From Candidatus Heimdallarchaeota archaeon (lineage in GTDB: Archaea > Asgardarchaeota > Heimdallarchaeia > Heimdallarchaeales > Kariarchaeaceae), in NCBI GenBank assembly GCA_015522385.1, contig WAMJ01000067.1, forward strand, positions 1-18,208: a stretch of DNA of 18,208 nucleotides. Direction: 5' to 3'. Below, one piece after another: positions 6,344 to 13,705 of the stretch. Positions within the stretch are counted from its first letter, which is position 1. Each line of letters begins with the position of its first letter. The position numbers and the translations under genes were made by a program. The notes under the pieces are model-generated. The model did no database searches, was not told the origin of the DNA, and worked only from the letters and a program-made list of their open reading frames with translations.

Positions 6344-8731
6344 CTATCGTCTCCTCTTGTAATTATTAACCACTATACCAACCAGTACAGCAACCCATAT
6401 CGTTCCTAAGGTGATCTTCTTCGCTGTACTCACGCCAATTTCTAATTCTACTGTAGCCTTGGCTACAACAACCTTGCCAAGCACAAGAGAGACTTCCAAC
6501 ATCCCCTTCTCTGTCAGGATATTTGGGTATAGCAAGACCCTCTCTTGGAGACCTTCAAATGTCCATGACCTCCCGCCCAAGTCAACCTTAACCTTCCATG
6601 CAGAATGGGTGTACGCAATTGCCATCTCGATATCCAGTCTGATCTCTATCTGGTTTGTCAATTGATCTACACGTATCCTTGGTGAAAACTTCACGTTATT
6701 GGTCCCTGTGGCAATTGACAGGATGCTCTGGAGGATATCTACACTCTCTTGGAATTTGAAGCTGTATGGATTGATGAAATTAGATATGAGTGGACTATTC
6801 GTACCAATAACCGTCAAAAGTCCTCGTTTGAATTCGTTTGTAGATCCATAGACCTCCGTGCTTCCAAAATCCTCAATCTGATTGAGCGAAGTGTTGTCCC
6901 CTCTTTGCAGATATCCACGAAACGGGAACAGTGGATAGTCCTCCAAACCTTCGATCGTATTCTGCCACGGGACGAGATTGTACTTCGTGTCCGTTACTGA
7001 TAGATCATCAACAAACAACGCGGAATCTGGGAAACTATACTTACTCAGGAAAATTCCTTCACGCCTAAGCCACGCATCCAACGATCTTGGAATTCCATAG
7101 TATGACATGTATGAGAAGGGAGAGCTGTCCTCAAGCTGCTTTGAGTAATCCATAAAGAAGAGGATATTTCCTCCACCAGATGCGTATGTGTTGAGGTCTG
7201 AGGTGTCATTCGCGGTCATGTTGTCCGGATCTGCAATAATCATAACGAGGTGGTTGATATTCTCCACCTCTCTCTTAAAATCATACTCGCTTCGCAATAC
7301 CGATACTGCAAATCCCCTTCTCGAAAGGGACAGAAATGTCGACATGTACTTTGACGTGGCATAGTCACCGTTGAAAATTCCATCCGACTCAAACTTGCTC
7401 ACATAAGCCACCAATCTTAATGAATTATCAATGATCACCTCTTTCGATATCTCTACCAACTTGTCACCATGGCGAAGCAAGAACCTTATCTCTCCTGGGC
7501 CATCCTTGAGAACCCCCACCTCCAAGTCAAGTGAGATAAGGCTTGGTGTGATCTGTACCCCCTGATCCGATGTGGCGATCAGACCATTAATGAACTGGTC
7601 ATAGGGTGGAATTTCTGCTTCTAATGAGAATTCCGAGTTCCATACTATCTCCGAATTCTGTACCATTCGGACCTCTTGTAGCTCTATGTCTTCAAAGCTT
7701 GGTAGGTGGATCTGGACAGATATAACCTGATTACTAGTGATGGTCGTGACATTTGCCGTGCGGAATGGGTCTATACTTATGTCCGTTGCAGCAAGTTCAA
7801 AGTCCTCGCCGATTGAAGAGAAGAAAGGTATACCGTACCCTTGCTGGTTTAGTGAGATCTCAAATGAGTCAAATCTCCTCGACTGACGGATAATGTGCTC
7901 CACGATCTCACTACTAGGACTCTTTAAGACCGATTTGAGTGACAGAAACCCTATGCTGAAAAGAAGGCTCGGAAGCTGATTCGAGTTGATGACTTTAGAT
8001 GTGCTATTTAACCTGAAATCGACCTCCATCCCTGGCATGAGAAAATCTGGTGTTGATTTCAGATCATCCCTCTGGTACCGAGCTGTGGGGTATGCCTGCT
8101 GGAACAGCTCAGGATTGATGGTCTCCGAGAAATAGGGTGAGGACATCAAGAGGGGGCTTATCGTTATAATTTTCGGGTTTGAGCCAGGAGCTAGGAGATC
8201 ACCACCTGTAGAAGAGGGTATCGCCGTAGTGATGACTGGAACTCCCAGTTGTGATATTCCAGCAAGATACCTTCCGAGACTGTCATAAGGAGAACCATAA
8301 TACTGCTCCACGACAACTATTGCTCCCATCGAAAGTGGTCTAGCTGCTGAAATTAGGGAAATTACCTCCGTAGAATTAAAAGATGTAAGAGATGTGACAA
8401 CCCATGTGACATTAAATCTGTATCTTGTTGTCAGGACTTCGAGGGCATTCAGTAAACTGAGGGATGAGTTGGAAGGCTGGGTGACGTTCTCATTCGTCAC
8501 AATATGGATATCTTTGTTACTGACGTTCAGCGGGATTTGCCCTCCGATGATCAAGATATTTCCAAGAAGTGCTCCTCTGTCGGGGATTTCCAGCCAGTTC
8601 TCAAGGAGGGAAAATGGTATTGGTGAATCCCCGAGGACAGAACCTGTGGGTTGTGAACCCTCCTGTGCAGTAATTGGTGGTACAAAGATGAGAAAATAGA
8701 GAAGTAGTATGATCTTGGACATGGCTATCAC
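6344..8731 (-). CDS. Surface protein: degenerate subtilisin-like fold plus DUF4350/GATase-like domain (795 aa)
   Basis: A signal peptide (residues 1-22, ending PPITA) and a C-terminal membrane segment (about 772-789) before YKRRR make this a type I membrane protein facing outward. Residues about 60-305 follow the subtilase (S8) order: KDIHIVTNENV (73-83) at the Asp strand, GAIVVVEQYYG (136-146) at the Met-Ser-Leu-Gly strand, APGSNPKIITISPL (181-194) like the SPATSPNVITVGA region, TPDFLMPGMEV (227-237) like KPDVVAPGV, NSNQLP (249-254) at the GTSMAxP site, and QQGYGIPFF (296-304). The Asp and His motifs are absent; Ser250 may remain. Residues about 437-555 (LRLVAYVSKF to GGNILFFMDYS) resemble DUF4350/GATase-like domains. 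The GTG start overlaps the upstream stop (GTGA); an ATG three codons in is the alternative. Fold call is moderate; the exact role is unknown. Confidence 0.75.
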   Translation of the reverse strand: MIAMSKIILLLYFLIFVPPITAQEGSQPTGSVLGDSPIPFSLLENWLEIPDRGALLGNILIIGGQIPLNVSNKDIHIVTNENVTQPSNSSLSLLNALEVLTTRYRFNVTWVVTSLTSFNSTEVISLISAARPLSMGAIVVVEQYYGSPYDSLGRYLAGISQLGVPVITTAIPSSTGGDLLAPGSNPKIITISPLLMSSPYFSETINPELFQQAYPTARYQRDDLKSTPDFLMPGMEVDFRLNSTSKVINSNQLPSLLFSIGFLSLKSVLKSPSSEIVEHIIRQSRRFDSFEISLNQQGYGIPFFSSIGEDFELAATDISIDPFRTANVTTITSNQVISVQIHLPSFEDIELQEVRMVQNSEIVWNSEFSLEAEIPPYDQFINGLIATSDQGVQITPSLISLDLEVGVLKDGPGEIRFLLRHGDKLVEISKEVIIDNSLRLVAYVSKFESDGIFNGDYATSKYMSTFLSLSRRGFAVSVLRSEYDFKREVENINHLVMIIADPDNMTANDTSDLNTYASGGGNILFFMDYSKQLEDSSPFSYMSYYGIPRSLDAWLRREGIFLSKYSFPDSALFVDDLSVTDTKYNLVPWQNTIEGLEDYPLFPFRGYLQRGDNTSLNQIEDFGSTEVYGSTNEFKRGLLTVIGTNSPLISNFINPYSFKFQESVDILQSILSIATGTNNVKFSPRIRVDQLTNQIEIRLDIEMAIAYTHSAWKVKVDLGGRSWTFEGLQERVLLYPNILTEKGMLEVSLVLGKVVVAKATVELEIGVSTAKKITLGTIWVAVLVGIVVNNYKRRR

Positions 8732-9813
8732 GCGTATCGATTCTTCCTAATCGCGTCCTTGATGATATCAAGAACCTTTCCTCCCCTTCTACCAATTTTT
8801 TTACCGCTCCCTCTTCTTCGTCCGTCAGGCAGAGCCTGCATGTAAACACCAATCAGGGCAGCTCCTGAATAGGCATACGTGGCGGTGGGTGTCCCAAGGA
8901 TAGCACCGATTGAAGAGACCTGTGAGAAGGTGGGGAAACCCAATCCTCTGAGTTTCCCTAGTGGAGCGAATGGGTCTTGGGGAATGGATCCTCCACCTAC
9001 GAGCTTCTCATCGGTCAAGGGTATTTTCTTTCCGAACTCTATCGCCTCTCCCTTACTCCCGATGGAGTACCGATCTGGTAAAAGCGCAGTTGCACGTTTC
9101 CCGTAGTAGAAGGGATCGTCATGGGTGGTGTCTACGATATTGTCGTAGTACTCCTTGCTCTTCAACGGAATTGTGTCCAGCACCATGTACGCTGGGTGAT
9201 CTATGACCTCAAATTCTACCCCAAAGTTGTCGTACGTCCCCTCTGCGTAGAGGTCGAATTCTACACTGTCATCCCTGAGCGACACAATGTCAAGTTCATT
9301 CACAGCGATGGGCTCTATACCATCCGCACCTGTTGAATCCCCGATCCATAAAGGGAATATTTGTTCCGGGCTGTTCCTCTCCACGAACTGCACTACCCGG
9401 GCATTGTGGAAACTCAATATCCCAGAAATTCTTGTTCTATTGAAGAGGTAGAAGGTCTGAAATCTAGAGCTATTGTCCCCAAACACTGTGCCAGGAGGTC
9501 TTGGTTGGTCGTATTTCTCGATGTCGACATTAACCAGCCACGTGTTTATCCTCATCGAGAACCAGATGATCATGCTTTTTGCATCCCTGCCTATGGAGAA
9601 TGAAGAATTGTAACGTAGATAATCTGGCCACGGTCTCTGTCTAATATACTCTTCCTGAAGAATTGCACTGTGCGAAAAATCAGGGCTCTCCATCCCAATC
9701 GATCCGTCTATCCCCAATCCATCATTTATGACAACAAAGTCCACACCCTCCCCAGTAGAGGGGATGACAAGGGTTAGAAAAAGTAGGAGAACAAGTGTGG
9801 ATCTCATCGACAT
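8728..9813 (-). CDS. Surface protein of unknown family, second gene of the Lon-like operon (361 aa)
   Basis: I do not recognise the family. The N-terminus is a signal peptide (residues 1-22, hydrophobic core STLVLLLFLTLVIPSTGEG). The middle is a hydrophilic, probably beta-rich extracellular part rich in aromatic and acidic residues, with N-glycosylation sequons (NSS, NRT). A weakly hydrophobic Gly/Ala-rich segment (about 301-325) is followed by a strongly basic tail (RRRGSGKKIGRRGGK, 332-346) and an amphipathic end (VLDIIKDAIRKNRYA), suggesting a C-terminal anchor with an unusually long cytoplasmic tail. The segment is less hydrophobic than a typical anchor. It starts three bases after the 285-aa gene and its stop overlaps the start of the 795-aa gene, so co-translation is likely. 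The basic tail could contact the AAA+ protein, which is speculation. Confidence 0.75.
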   Translation of the reverse strand: MSMRSTLVLLLFLTLVIPSTGEGVDFVVINDGLGIDGSIGMESPDFSHSAILQEEYIRQRPWPDYLRYNSSFSIGRDAKSMIIWFSMRINTWLVNVDIEKYDQPRPPGTVFGDNSSRFQTFYLFNRTRISGILSFHNARVVQFVERNSPEQIFPLWIGDSTGADGIEPIAVNELDIVSLRDDSVEFDLYAEGTYDNFGVEFEVIDHPAYMVLDTIPLKSKEYYDNIVDTTHDDPFYYGKRATALLPDRYSIGSKGEAIEFGKKIPLTDEKLVGGGSIPQDPFAPLGKLRGLGFPTFSQVSSIGAILGTPTATYAYSGAALIGVYMQALPDGRRRGSGKKIGRRGGKVLDIIKDAIRKNRYA

Positions 9814-9816
9814 TGA

Positions 9817-10674
9817 TCATTCCTTCCTTCGTTTCCTATAGACAAGTACCCCCGTGATCCCCACTCCAACTAGGATGACTGGAATCAGAAAACCGTATAA
9901 TTCACTTGATGGGGTGTCTGGGATCTTGTTCTCTGAACTGACGAGGACATCAGAGATCACGTTTTCCCCCTCACTCAACTTGGAGGCTGCGATGAAGTAG
10001 GCTCTTGTCTCTCCCACGCCCCTGTAAGTAACGTATAAGATCCCGTCTTCAACCTGTCCAGCTCCGAAGAAGTAGGTTGATGACCCGTCTGGAGGGATGA
10101 GTTGGTATCTTTCCGTCTCCATGCTGTCGAGATCGAGAATGAAAAGCTCCCCACTTTCTGAGATCAGGTAGATGCTCTGTGACGTGCTTGAGACACCGCT
10201 GATTGCAGAGTTCTGGACGGTGTCTATTAGGGTGTCACTTACCGCTATTGTATCGAGGAGGAGGTCAAACCACACCAGCTCCCCCGTGACTAAAATCCCC
10301 AGATAATTCGTATTGTTGTACCTCACAAAATGGAGGAGGGGATCATCGAGCTCGATGCTCTGTACGATATCGCCTCCGAGATTGACCTCAATCACCGTCT
10401 GGTTAGAGAAAAGCAGGAAGAGTGTGTCGCTGAACTCGGAATAGTCGAAGAGTTGCACCTCCCCGCTCAACTTGAAAAGGTTCCTTGCTCTCCCCGTCGT
10501 GATGTTCGTAGCATACCAGTCCGAGCCTCCCTCTTTGTTTGAACTTGTAACGATCTCACCCTGCCGGATCTCTACCGCAGAACTGGGTTGAAGTATAATG
10601 GTGCTGTAGGCACCTTGGACCCCGTAAACCAGTAGTAGCATTATCACGATTAGTGTTGGAAAATATTTATTCAT
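9817..10674 (-). CDS. Beta-propeller-like surface protein, first gene of the Lon-like operon (285 aa)
   Basis: The protein has a signal peptide (about 1-22, YFPTLIVIMLLLVYGVQGAY), an extracellular part of repeating strand motifs, and a C-terminal membrane segment (about 259-279) before YRKRRKE. The repeats are spaced about 40 residues apart and look like degenerate PQQ/YVTN-type propeller blades: DWYATNITTGRARNLFKLSG, TVIEVNLGGDIVQSIELDDP, ELVWFDLLLDTIAVSDTL and ELFILDLDSMETERYQL. The length allows only a small or partial propeller. Such domains usually bind proteins or glycans. The ATG is supported by a TATA box 26 bases upstream, making it the first gene of the four-gene operon. Family assignment is tentative; the anchor and signal peptide are clear. 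Confidence 0.75.
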   Translation of the reverse strand: MNKYFPTLIVIMLLLVYGVQGAYSTIILQPSSAVEIRQGEIVTSSNKEGGSDWYATNITTGRARNLFKLSGEVQLFDYSEFSDTLFLLFSNQTVIEVNLGGDIVQSIELDDPLLHFVRYNNTNYLGILVTGELVWFDLLLDTIAVSDTLIDTVQNSAISGVSSTSQSIYLISESGELFILDLDSMETERYQLIPPDGSSTYFFGAGQVEDGILYVTYRGVGETRAYFIAASKLSEGENVISDVLVSSENKIPDTPSSELYGFLIPVILVGVGITGVLVYRKRRKE

Positions 10675-10695
10675 TAATTACATTCTCCTGGTAAT

Positions 10696-10705
10696 AATTA
10701 TAAAA
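10696..10705 (-). promoter_or_regulatory. TATA-like box for the Lon-like operon
   Basis: The minus strand reads TTTTATAATT, centred 26 bases before the ATG at 10674. A purine stretch, AGGAGA, lies about 10 bases before the ATG and could act as a ribosome binding site if the transcript has a leader. Confidence 0.5.
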
Positions 10706-10710
10706 ATTAC

Positions 10711-10717
10711 TAAAAAA
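10711..10717 (-). terminator. U-rich tract after the small secreted-protein gene
   Basis: The minus strand has six consecutive T 58 bases past the stop at 10775, just ahead of the next promoter. It could terminate the 211-aa transcript before the operon starts. Confidence 0.3.
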
Positions 10718-10774
10718 TATTGAATAATGTTTTTATAATTGTATTCTAGTTCATTTTTTATGGATCTTTCAAAT

Positions 10775-11410
10775 TCAGTTAAATCCACCATTACCTGGGG
10801 TAATATCATCAAATTGAATATTGGTATCTGTAATGGGATTAACGCCTACAAAATATCCTGTTGACACTATCATCACACCGTATTGATACGAATTCGAGTA
10901 AACATATCCCTGATCGAATGTATATGATAGTGTAATTATTCCATTTTCCTCAACATAATCATATTCGCTCACGATAAATGAGATAATAAAATCACTTCGC
11001 TCTAAATTTCCCGATCTTGAAAAGGGATTCCTGTATGCTGTTGGATAATCTCGGTAAACAAAGTGTTGATTGCCATGGCTTCTTTCACTACCTCCGAATG
11101 TCCACCCTAGAGAATTTTTATTTGATAGTTGTTTAACATAGATTCTTAATTCTTCTCCATCAAGACCTTTGACATTATAGTTAATCTTAAGAACCATACT
11201 ATAAGTATCTCCTGATTTGTAATAGTGATACTCAACTGTTCCTGTTGATACATAGTTCCTTCCACTAGACCTCTCAAGTGAAGACCTGGTTCCTTGAGTT
11301 GCTGCTGATGTTGTGTTTGCACCAAGGATAGTAACTATTATTAGAATACATCCTAGGATCCTTATTGACTTTAACTTTTTCATAATTGGCACCAATTTGG
11401 ATTTTTTCAT
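10775..11410 (-). CDS. Small AT-rich secreted protein of unknown function (211 aa)
   Basis: I do not recognise the family. A lysine-rich N-terminus and hydrophobic core (about 15-34, IRILGCILIIVTILGANTTSA) form a signal peptide, probably cut near TSA at 36. There is no C-terminal membrane segment, so the mature protein is likely released or held by another protein. The mature part is Ser/Tyr/Gly-rich with alternating strand patterns (TGTVEYHYYKSGDTYSMVLK, IITLSYTFDQGYVYSNSYQY) and looks all-beta. The ATG at 11410 has an AT-rich, TATA-like region upstream; Met10 is an alternative start. The gene is much richer in A+T than its neighbours, which may mean recent acquisition. It is on the same strand as the Lon-like operon but 100 bases away, with a likely promoter between, so it is probably a separate unit. 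Confidence 0.7.
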   Translation of the reverse strand: MKKSKLVPIMKKLKSIRILGCILIIVTILGANTTSAATQGTRSSLERSSGRNYVSTGTVEYHYYKSGDTYSMVLKINYNVKGLDGEELRIYVKQLSNKNSLGWTFGGSERSHGNQHFVYRDYPTAYRNPFSRSGNLERSDFIISFIVSEYDYVEENGIITLSYTFDQGYVYSNSYQYGVMIVSTGYFVGVNPITDTNIQFDDITPGNGGFN

Positions 11411-11700
11411 AAAAAAATGAATATTATATATATTTGTTGACTTTTCAATAGCGTTATGACAAATCCTAAATTGGTATAGGGGTATATCGTCTAAATATTA
11501 ACCAATAATAGAATTAAATATACTTGAAATTTTCTATAATAAATTTAATTTTGTCAATGTACATGTCAATTATATCCTTTACACCTAGCATGACTGATTA
11601 ATTCACCATAACTGATGATTGTTTGCCTCTATTCCTATCGACTGCAGGTCGAGACCAATCCCCCTTGAGATACATGTAACAAAAGATGTCTATGCGAATG

Positions 11701-11707
11701 ATATAGT
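11701..11707 (-). promoter_or_regulatory. TATA-like box next to element copy 2
   Basis: The minus strand reads ACTATAT directly after the duplicated element, in the same relative position as at copy 1. A start would fall near 11678, three bases before an ATG at 11675 that opens a 25-codon frame. No known gene follows, so this may be an orphan promoter, a small RNA promoter or the relic of a lost gene. Confidence 0.35.
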
Positions 11708-11708
11708 T

Positions 11709-11760
11709 CTCATGACTGGATCTAAGATTCGAGGAGAGAAAACTCGTCAAGGGGCTCTGA
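11709..11760 (-). repeat. Promoter-upstream element, copy 2 (52 bases)
   Basis: It shares CTCATGACTGGA, AGATTCG, GAGAAAACTCGTCAAGGGG and TCTGA, in the same order, with 4596-4649; one two-base gap is needed. The left arm of the copy 1 inverted repeat is changed here (GGAGAG instead of GACGAG), so the dyad is imperfect. The long exact blocks in non-coding DNA are unlikely to be chance. Confidence 0.6.
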
Positions 11761-11764
11761 GGTG

Positions 11765-11780
11765 ATTGGTCGTCACCAAT
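11765..11780. other. Short inverted repeat beside element copy 2
   Basis: ATTGGT (11765-11770) and ACCAAT (11775-11780) flank CGTC and form a perfect 6-base dyad, five bases from the duplicated element. Copy 1 has no equivalent. It may be an operator half-site pair or chance. Confidence 0.2.
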
Positions 11781-11970
11781 GAAATCGGAGGTATTCTTCG
11801 TCAGCATAACTGCAGAACGATGGGATGCAATTTTTTGAAGCTGGGATCACTGCGGGCGAATCCACCTAATCTTACTCGGTCATATCATAAGTGCTAAAGT
11901 TGTCAAATATGCGTCTTCAAAATCTGTATCTCTGGTTTTCTGCATGATAATTGTAATTGACGAATAGGTC

Positions 11971-11976
11971 TTTATA
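11971..11976 (+). promoter_or_regulatory. TATA-like box for the 151-aa membrane protein gene
   Basis: TTTATA is centred 25-26 bases before the ATG at 11999. It decides against the in-frame TTG at 11957, which lies upstream of this box. Confidence 0.6.
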
Positions 11977-11998
11977 CATCCGTGGGATTACTATAATT

Positions 11999-12454
11999 AT
12001 GTCTGCAATTTCTGATGACAAAGGGAAGCAGAAGGTCATCTCTCCGATTTCCCAGCTCATTCTCTTCGGATATATCCTCCTCGGTATTGTCACTGTCATC
12101 CTCCAAATCGTGTCACCAGTCGCTCATCAATTATTCGATCAGACAAAGATCATTATCCTCATCAACGCCATCTGGTTTAGCCTTGGAATCGTGGGCTACG
12201 GCATATTCTCCCTCTCGAAGAACTGGAGGAGAATAAAATTACAGAAGCTGAACGAGAAGCTAGACACACAATTTCTGCTGATCTCCGCGTTCTTTCTCTT
12301 CGCCCTCAAGCAGGTTATTGACCTTATCCTGTTTCTCAAAGCCGAGAACGAGTTGATTGACTCCGCGCTCGCAGACGCAGGAAAAGTATTCGAGTTCGGG
12401 GGCTTCATGGCAGGCCTCCTATCAATATACTTCAGTAGAAAGAGGTTGAAGTAG
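11999..12454 (+). CDS. Small four-helix membrane protein of unknown function (151 aa)
   Basis: The family is not recognised. Four hydrophobic segments are visible (about residues 17-39, 50-71, 91-113 and 130-145), with short basic loops (SKNWRRIKLQKLNEKL between helices 2 and 3; SRKRLK at the end). This suggests both termini and the central loop are cytoplasmic. The start is ATG at 11999 because of the TATA box 26 bases upstream; an in-frame TTG 14 codons earlier is unlikely. The next gene begins one base after the stop, so the two form a unit. Given that partner, the protein may be a membrane anchor for a cytoplasmic longin/roadblock-type sensor; this is inference from position only. Confidence 0.75.
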   Translation: MSAISDDKGKQKVISPISQLILFGYILLGIVTVILQIVSPVAHQLFDQTKIIILINAIWFSLGIVGYGIFSLSKNWRRIKLQKLNEKLDTQFLLISAFFLFALKQVIDLILFLKAENELIDSALADAGKVFEFGGFMAGLLSIYFSRKRLK

Positions 12455-12455
12455 C

Positions 12456-13388
12456 ATGAGTTCGTTCGTCATGATGACGCAGACCGGTCCCCCCGAACTC
12501 CTCGTGGAGATCGGAGACCCAATATCATCTGACCCCGTGATGCTCTCTGGACTGTTCCAAGCGATAGTTGCCCTCTCCAACGAGGTGACCAATGCACCGG
12601 TGCAGGTCATCCAGTCCAATAAGTTCACAATACGATTCAAATACCTAGAAGGAGAACTCGCCCCCTACCTCCTAATCATCGGATCGACTAGCAATATCTA
12701 CGGAATAGACGTGTGCGTGAGCCATGTCGAGAATATCATCAAGAATGGCAAGGAACTCGGCCTCAAGGAGGAGGAGCTCACCCCCAAGATCAAGGGGGTT
12801 CTCAAGACCTATCTGGGAGAGACCACTGGTCTGGATGACGACGACCAAGTCGGCGTCTTCTTCAGGAATCTCAAGAAGGACTACATAAAACTAATCATCT
12901 GGGGAGTGCTCTCCGGTTATCGCTTCAAGTACCCCCACACGCACTCGCTCGACTTCAACAGGGACATCGACCAGATATTCAAGTATCTAGGGCAGGAGTT
13001 CGAGGAATCCGGGGAGAACGTCGTCATCGAGTTCATGCTCGACGGGGGATTCTGTAAACTCTCCAACCAGATCTACAAAAGGGCCAAGGACGTCTTACCC
13101 AGTCTCCGGATCGTCGACGAACTTGTCGGTCTCGTCAAGCGGAAGAAGTTCAGCGAATTCAGGGCACGGCTGGAGAATTACTGCGATATCCTTGCCACCT
13201 ACGAGAGGATGTTCACTCACTACCTGCAGTCTGACGAGACTGAGAAGCACAACCTCGACATGATCAGGTACGTCGCCGGAGTCGAGATGGAGTACTTCCT
13301 CTTCCAGAGGCTAGAAAGGTCAGCTCCCGAGGTGGTGAATGAACTGAGAAACAACACCCGCAACCTCGAGTGGATACACACGTGGTAA
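12456..13388 (+). CDS. Protein with a longin/roadblock-like N-terminal sensor domain (310 aa)
   Basis: Residues about 1-98 follow the pattern of archaeal longin/roadblock-like domains: a first strand (ELLVEIGDP), a helix (DPVMLSGLFQAIVALSNEV), strands (QVIQSNKFTIRFKYL and APYLLIIGSTSN), and a helix (DVCVSHVENIIKNG). These folds serve as dimerisation platforms or partners of small GTPases and are abundant in Asgard and some other archaea. The remaining ~210 residues are mostly helical and charged, with no motif I recognise; there is no signal peptide or membrane segment. The ATG lies one base after the stop of the 151-aa membrane protein, indicating co-transcription. A T-run follows the stop. 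No GTPase gene is seen nearby. The fold call rests on pattern only; the C-terminal part is unknown. Confidence 0.75.
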   Translation: MSSFVMMTQTGPPELLVEIGDPISSDPVMLSGLFQAIVALSNEVTNAPVQVIQSNKFTIRFKYLEGELAPYLLIIGSTSNIYGIDVCVSHVENIIKNGKELGLKEEELTPKIKGVLKTYLGETTGLDDDDQVGVFFRNLKKDYIKLIIWGVLSGYRFKYPHTHSLDFNRDIDQIFKYLGQEFEESGENVVIEFMLDGGFCKLSNQIYKRAKDVLPSLRIVDELVGLVKRKKFSEFRARLENYCDILATYERMFTHYLQSDETEKHNLDMIRYVAGVEMEYFLFQRLERSAPEVVNELRNNTRNLEWIHTW

Positions 13389-13705
13389 ACCATCGTATCC
13401 AGTAATTTTTTTCAGTCCAGAGAGCAGTTGGTCGACGACCATCTTACGTAGAGGGACTAATTGACCAAGAACACTCTCGATTTCCTCTTCCTGAGATCCA
13501 AGAGAACAAATCCTGCGACCCAGAGTATCTCATCCAAATATTCATCTCAGTAGGAAGGAATTGGGATATTCCCTTACTTCAGCTCCTGACCCTCCCCTCT
13601 AGATCAGTATCAGATCCTCACTTCCCGTATCTCTGGTTCGTGTTCGCAGAGATGTATGGCTCACCGTGTCTGCATTGTATCACTGGATAATCTAGTATTT
13701 GACGT
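13389..13705. other. Convergent intergenic region
   Basis: These 317 bases separate the ends of convergent genes. Besides the T-run there is a small palindrome GGTCGACGACC at 13430-13440. I see no reading frame with coding character, no RNA gene and no long repeat. Confidence 0.5.
13406..13412 (+). terminator. T-run terminator after the longin-like gene
   Basis: Seven consecutive T occur 18 bases after the stop at 13388. This is a typical archaeal U-tract termination signal for the 11999-13388 unit. Confidence 0.5.

Larger units (their letters stand above)
11411..11998. other. Long AT-rich intergenic region between divergent genes
   Basis: This 588-base stretch has no convincing gene. It holds an AT-rich promoter region for the 211-aa gene at the left edge, the second copy of the promoter-upstream element (11709-11760) with its TATA-like box, a short dyad (11765-11780), and the promoter of the 11999 gene at the right edge. 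A 25-codon reading frame at 11598-11675 (minus) lies at leaderless distance from the element's TATA box but shows no other sign of being coding. Confidence 0.6.

Noticed and set aside
11598..11807. 69-codon gene on the minus strand
   Set aside because: The frame runs through the duplicated element and its TATA box, and its composition is not protein-like. Only the last 25 codons lie downstream of the promoter.
11957..11998. Upstream TTG start for the 151-aa membrane protein
   Set aside because: It lies upstream of the TATA box at 11971-11976, so it would not be transcribed from that promoter. The ATG at 11999 fits the usual spacing.
13430..13440. Regulatory hairpin at GGTCGACGACC
   Set aside because: The palindrome has a one-base centre and short arms, too small for a stable RNA hairpin, and lies between convergent gene ends.
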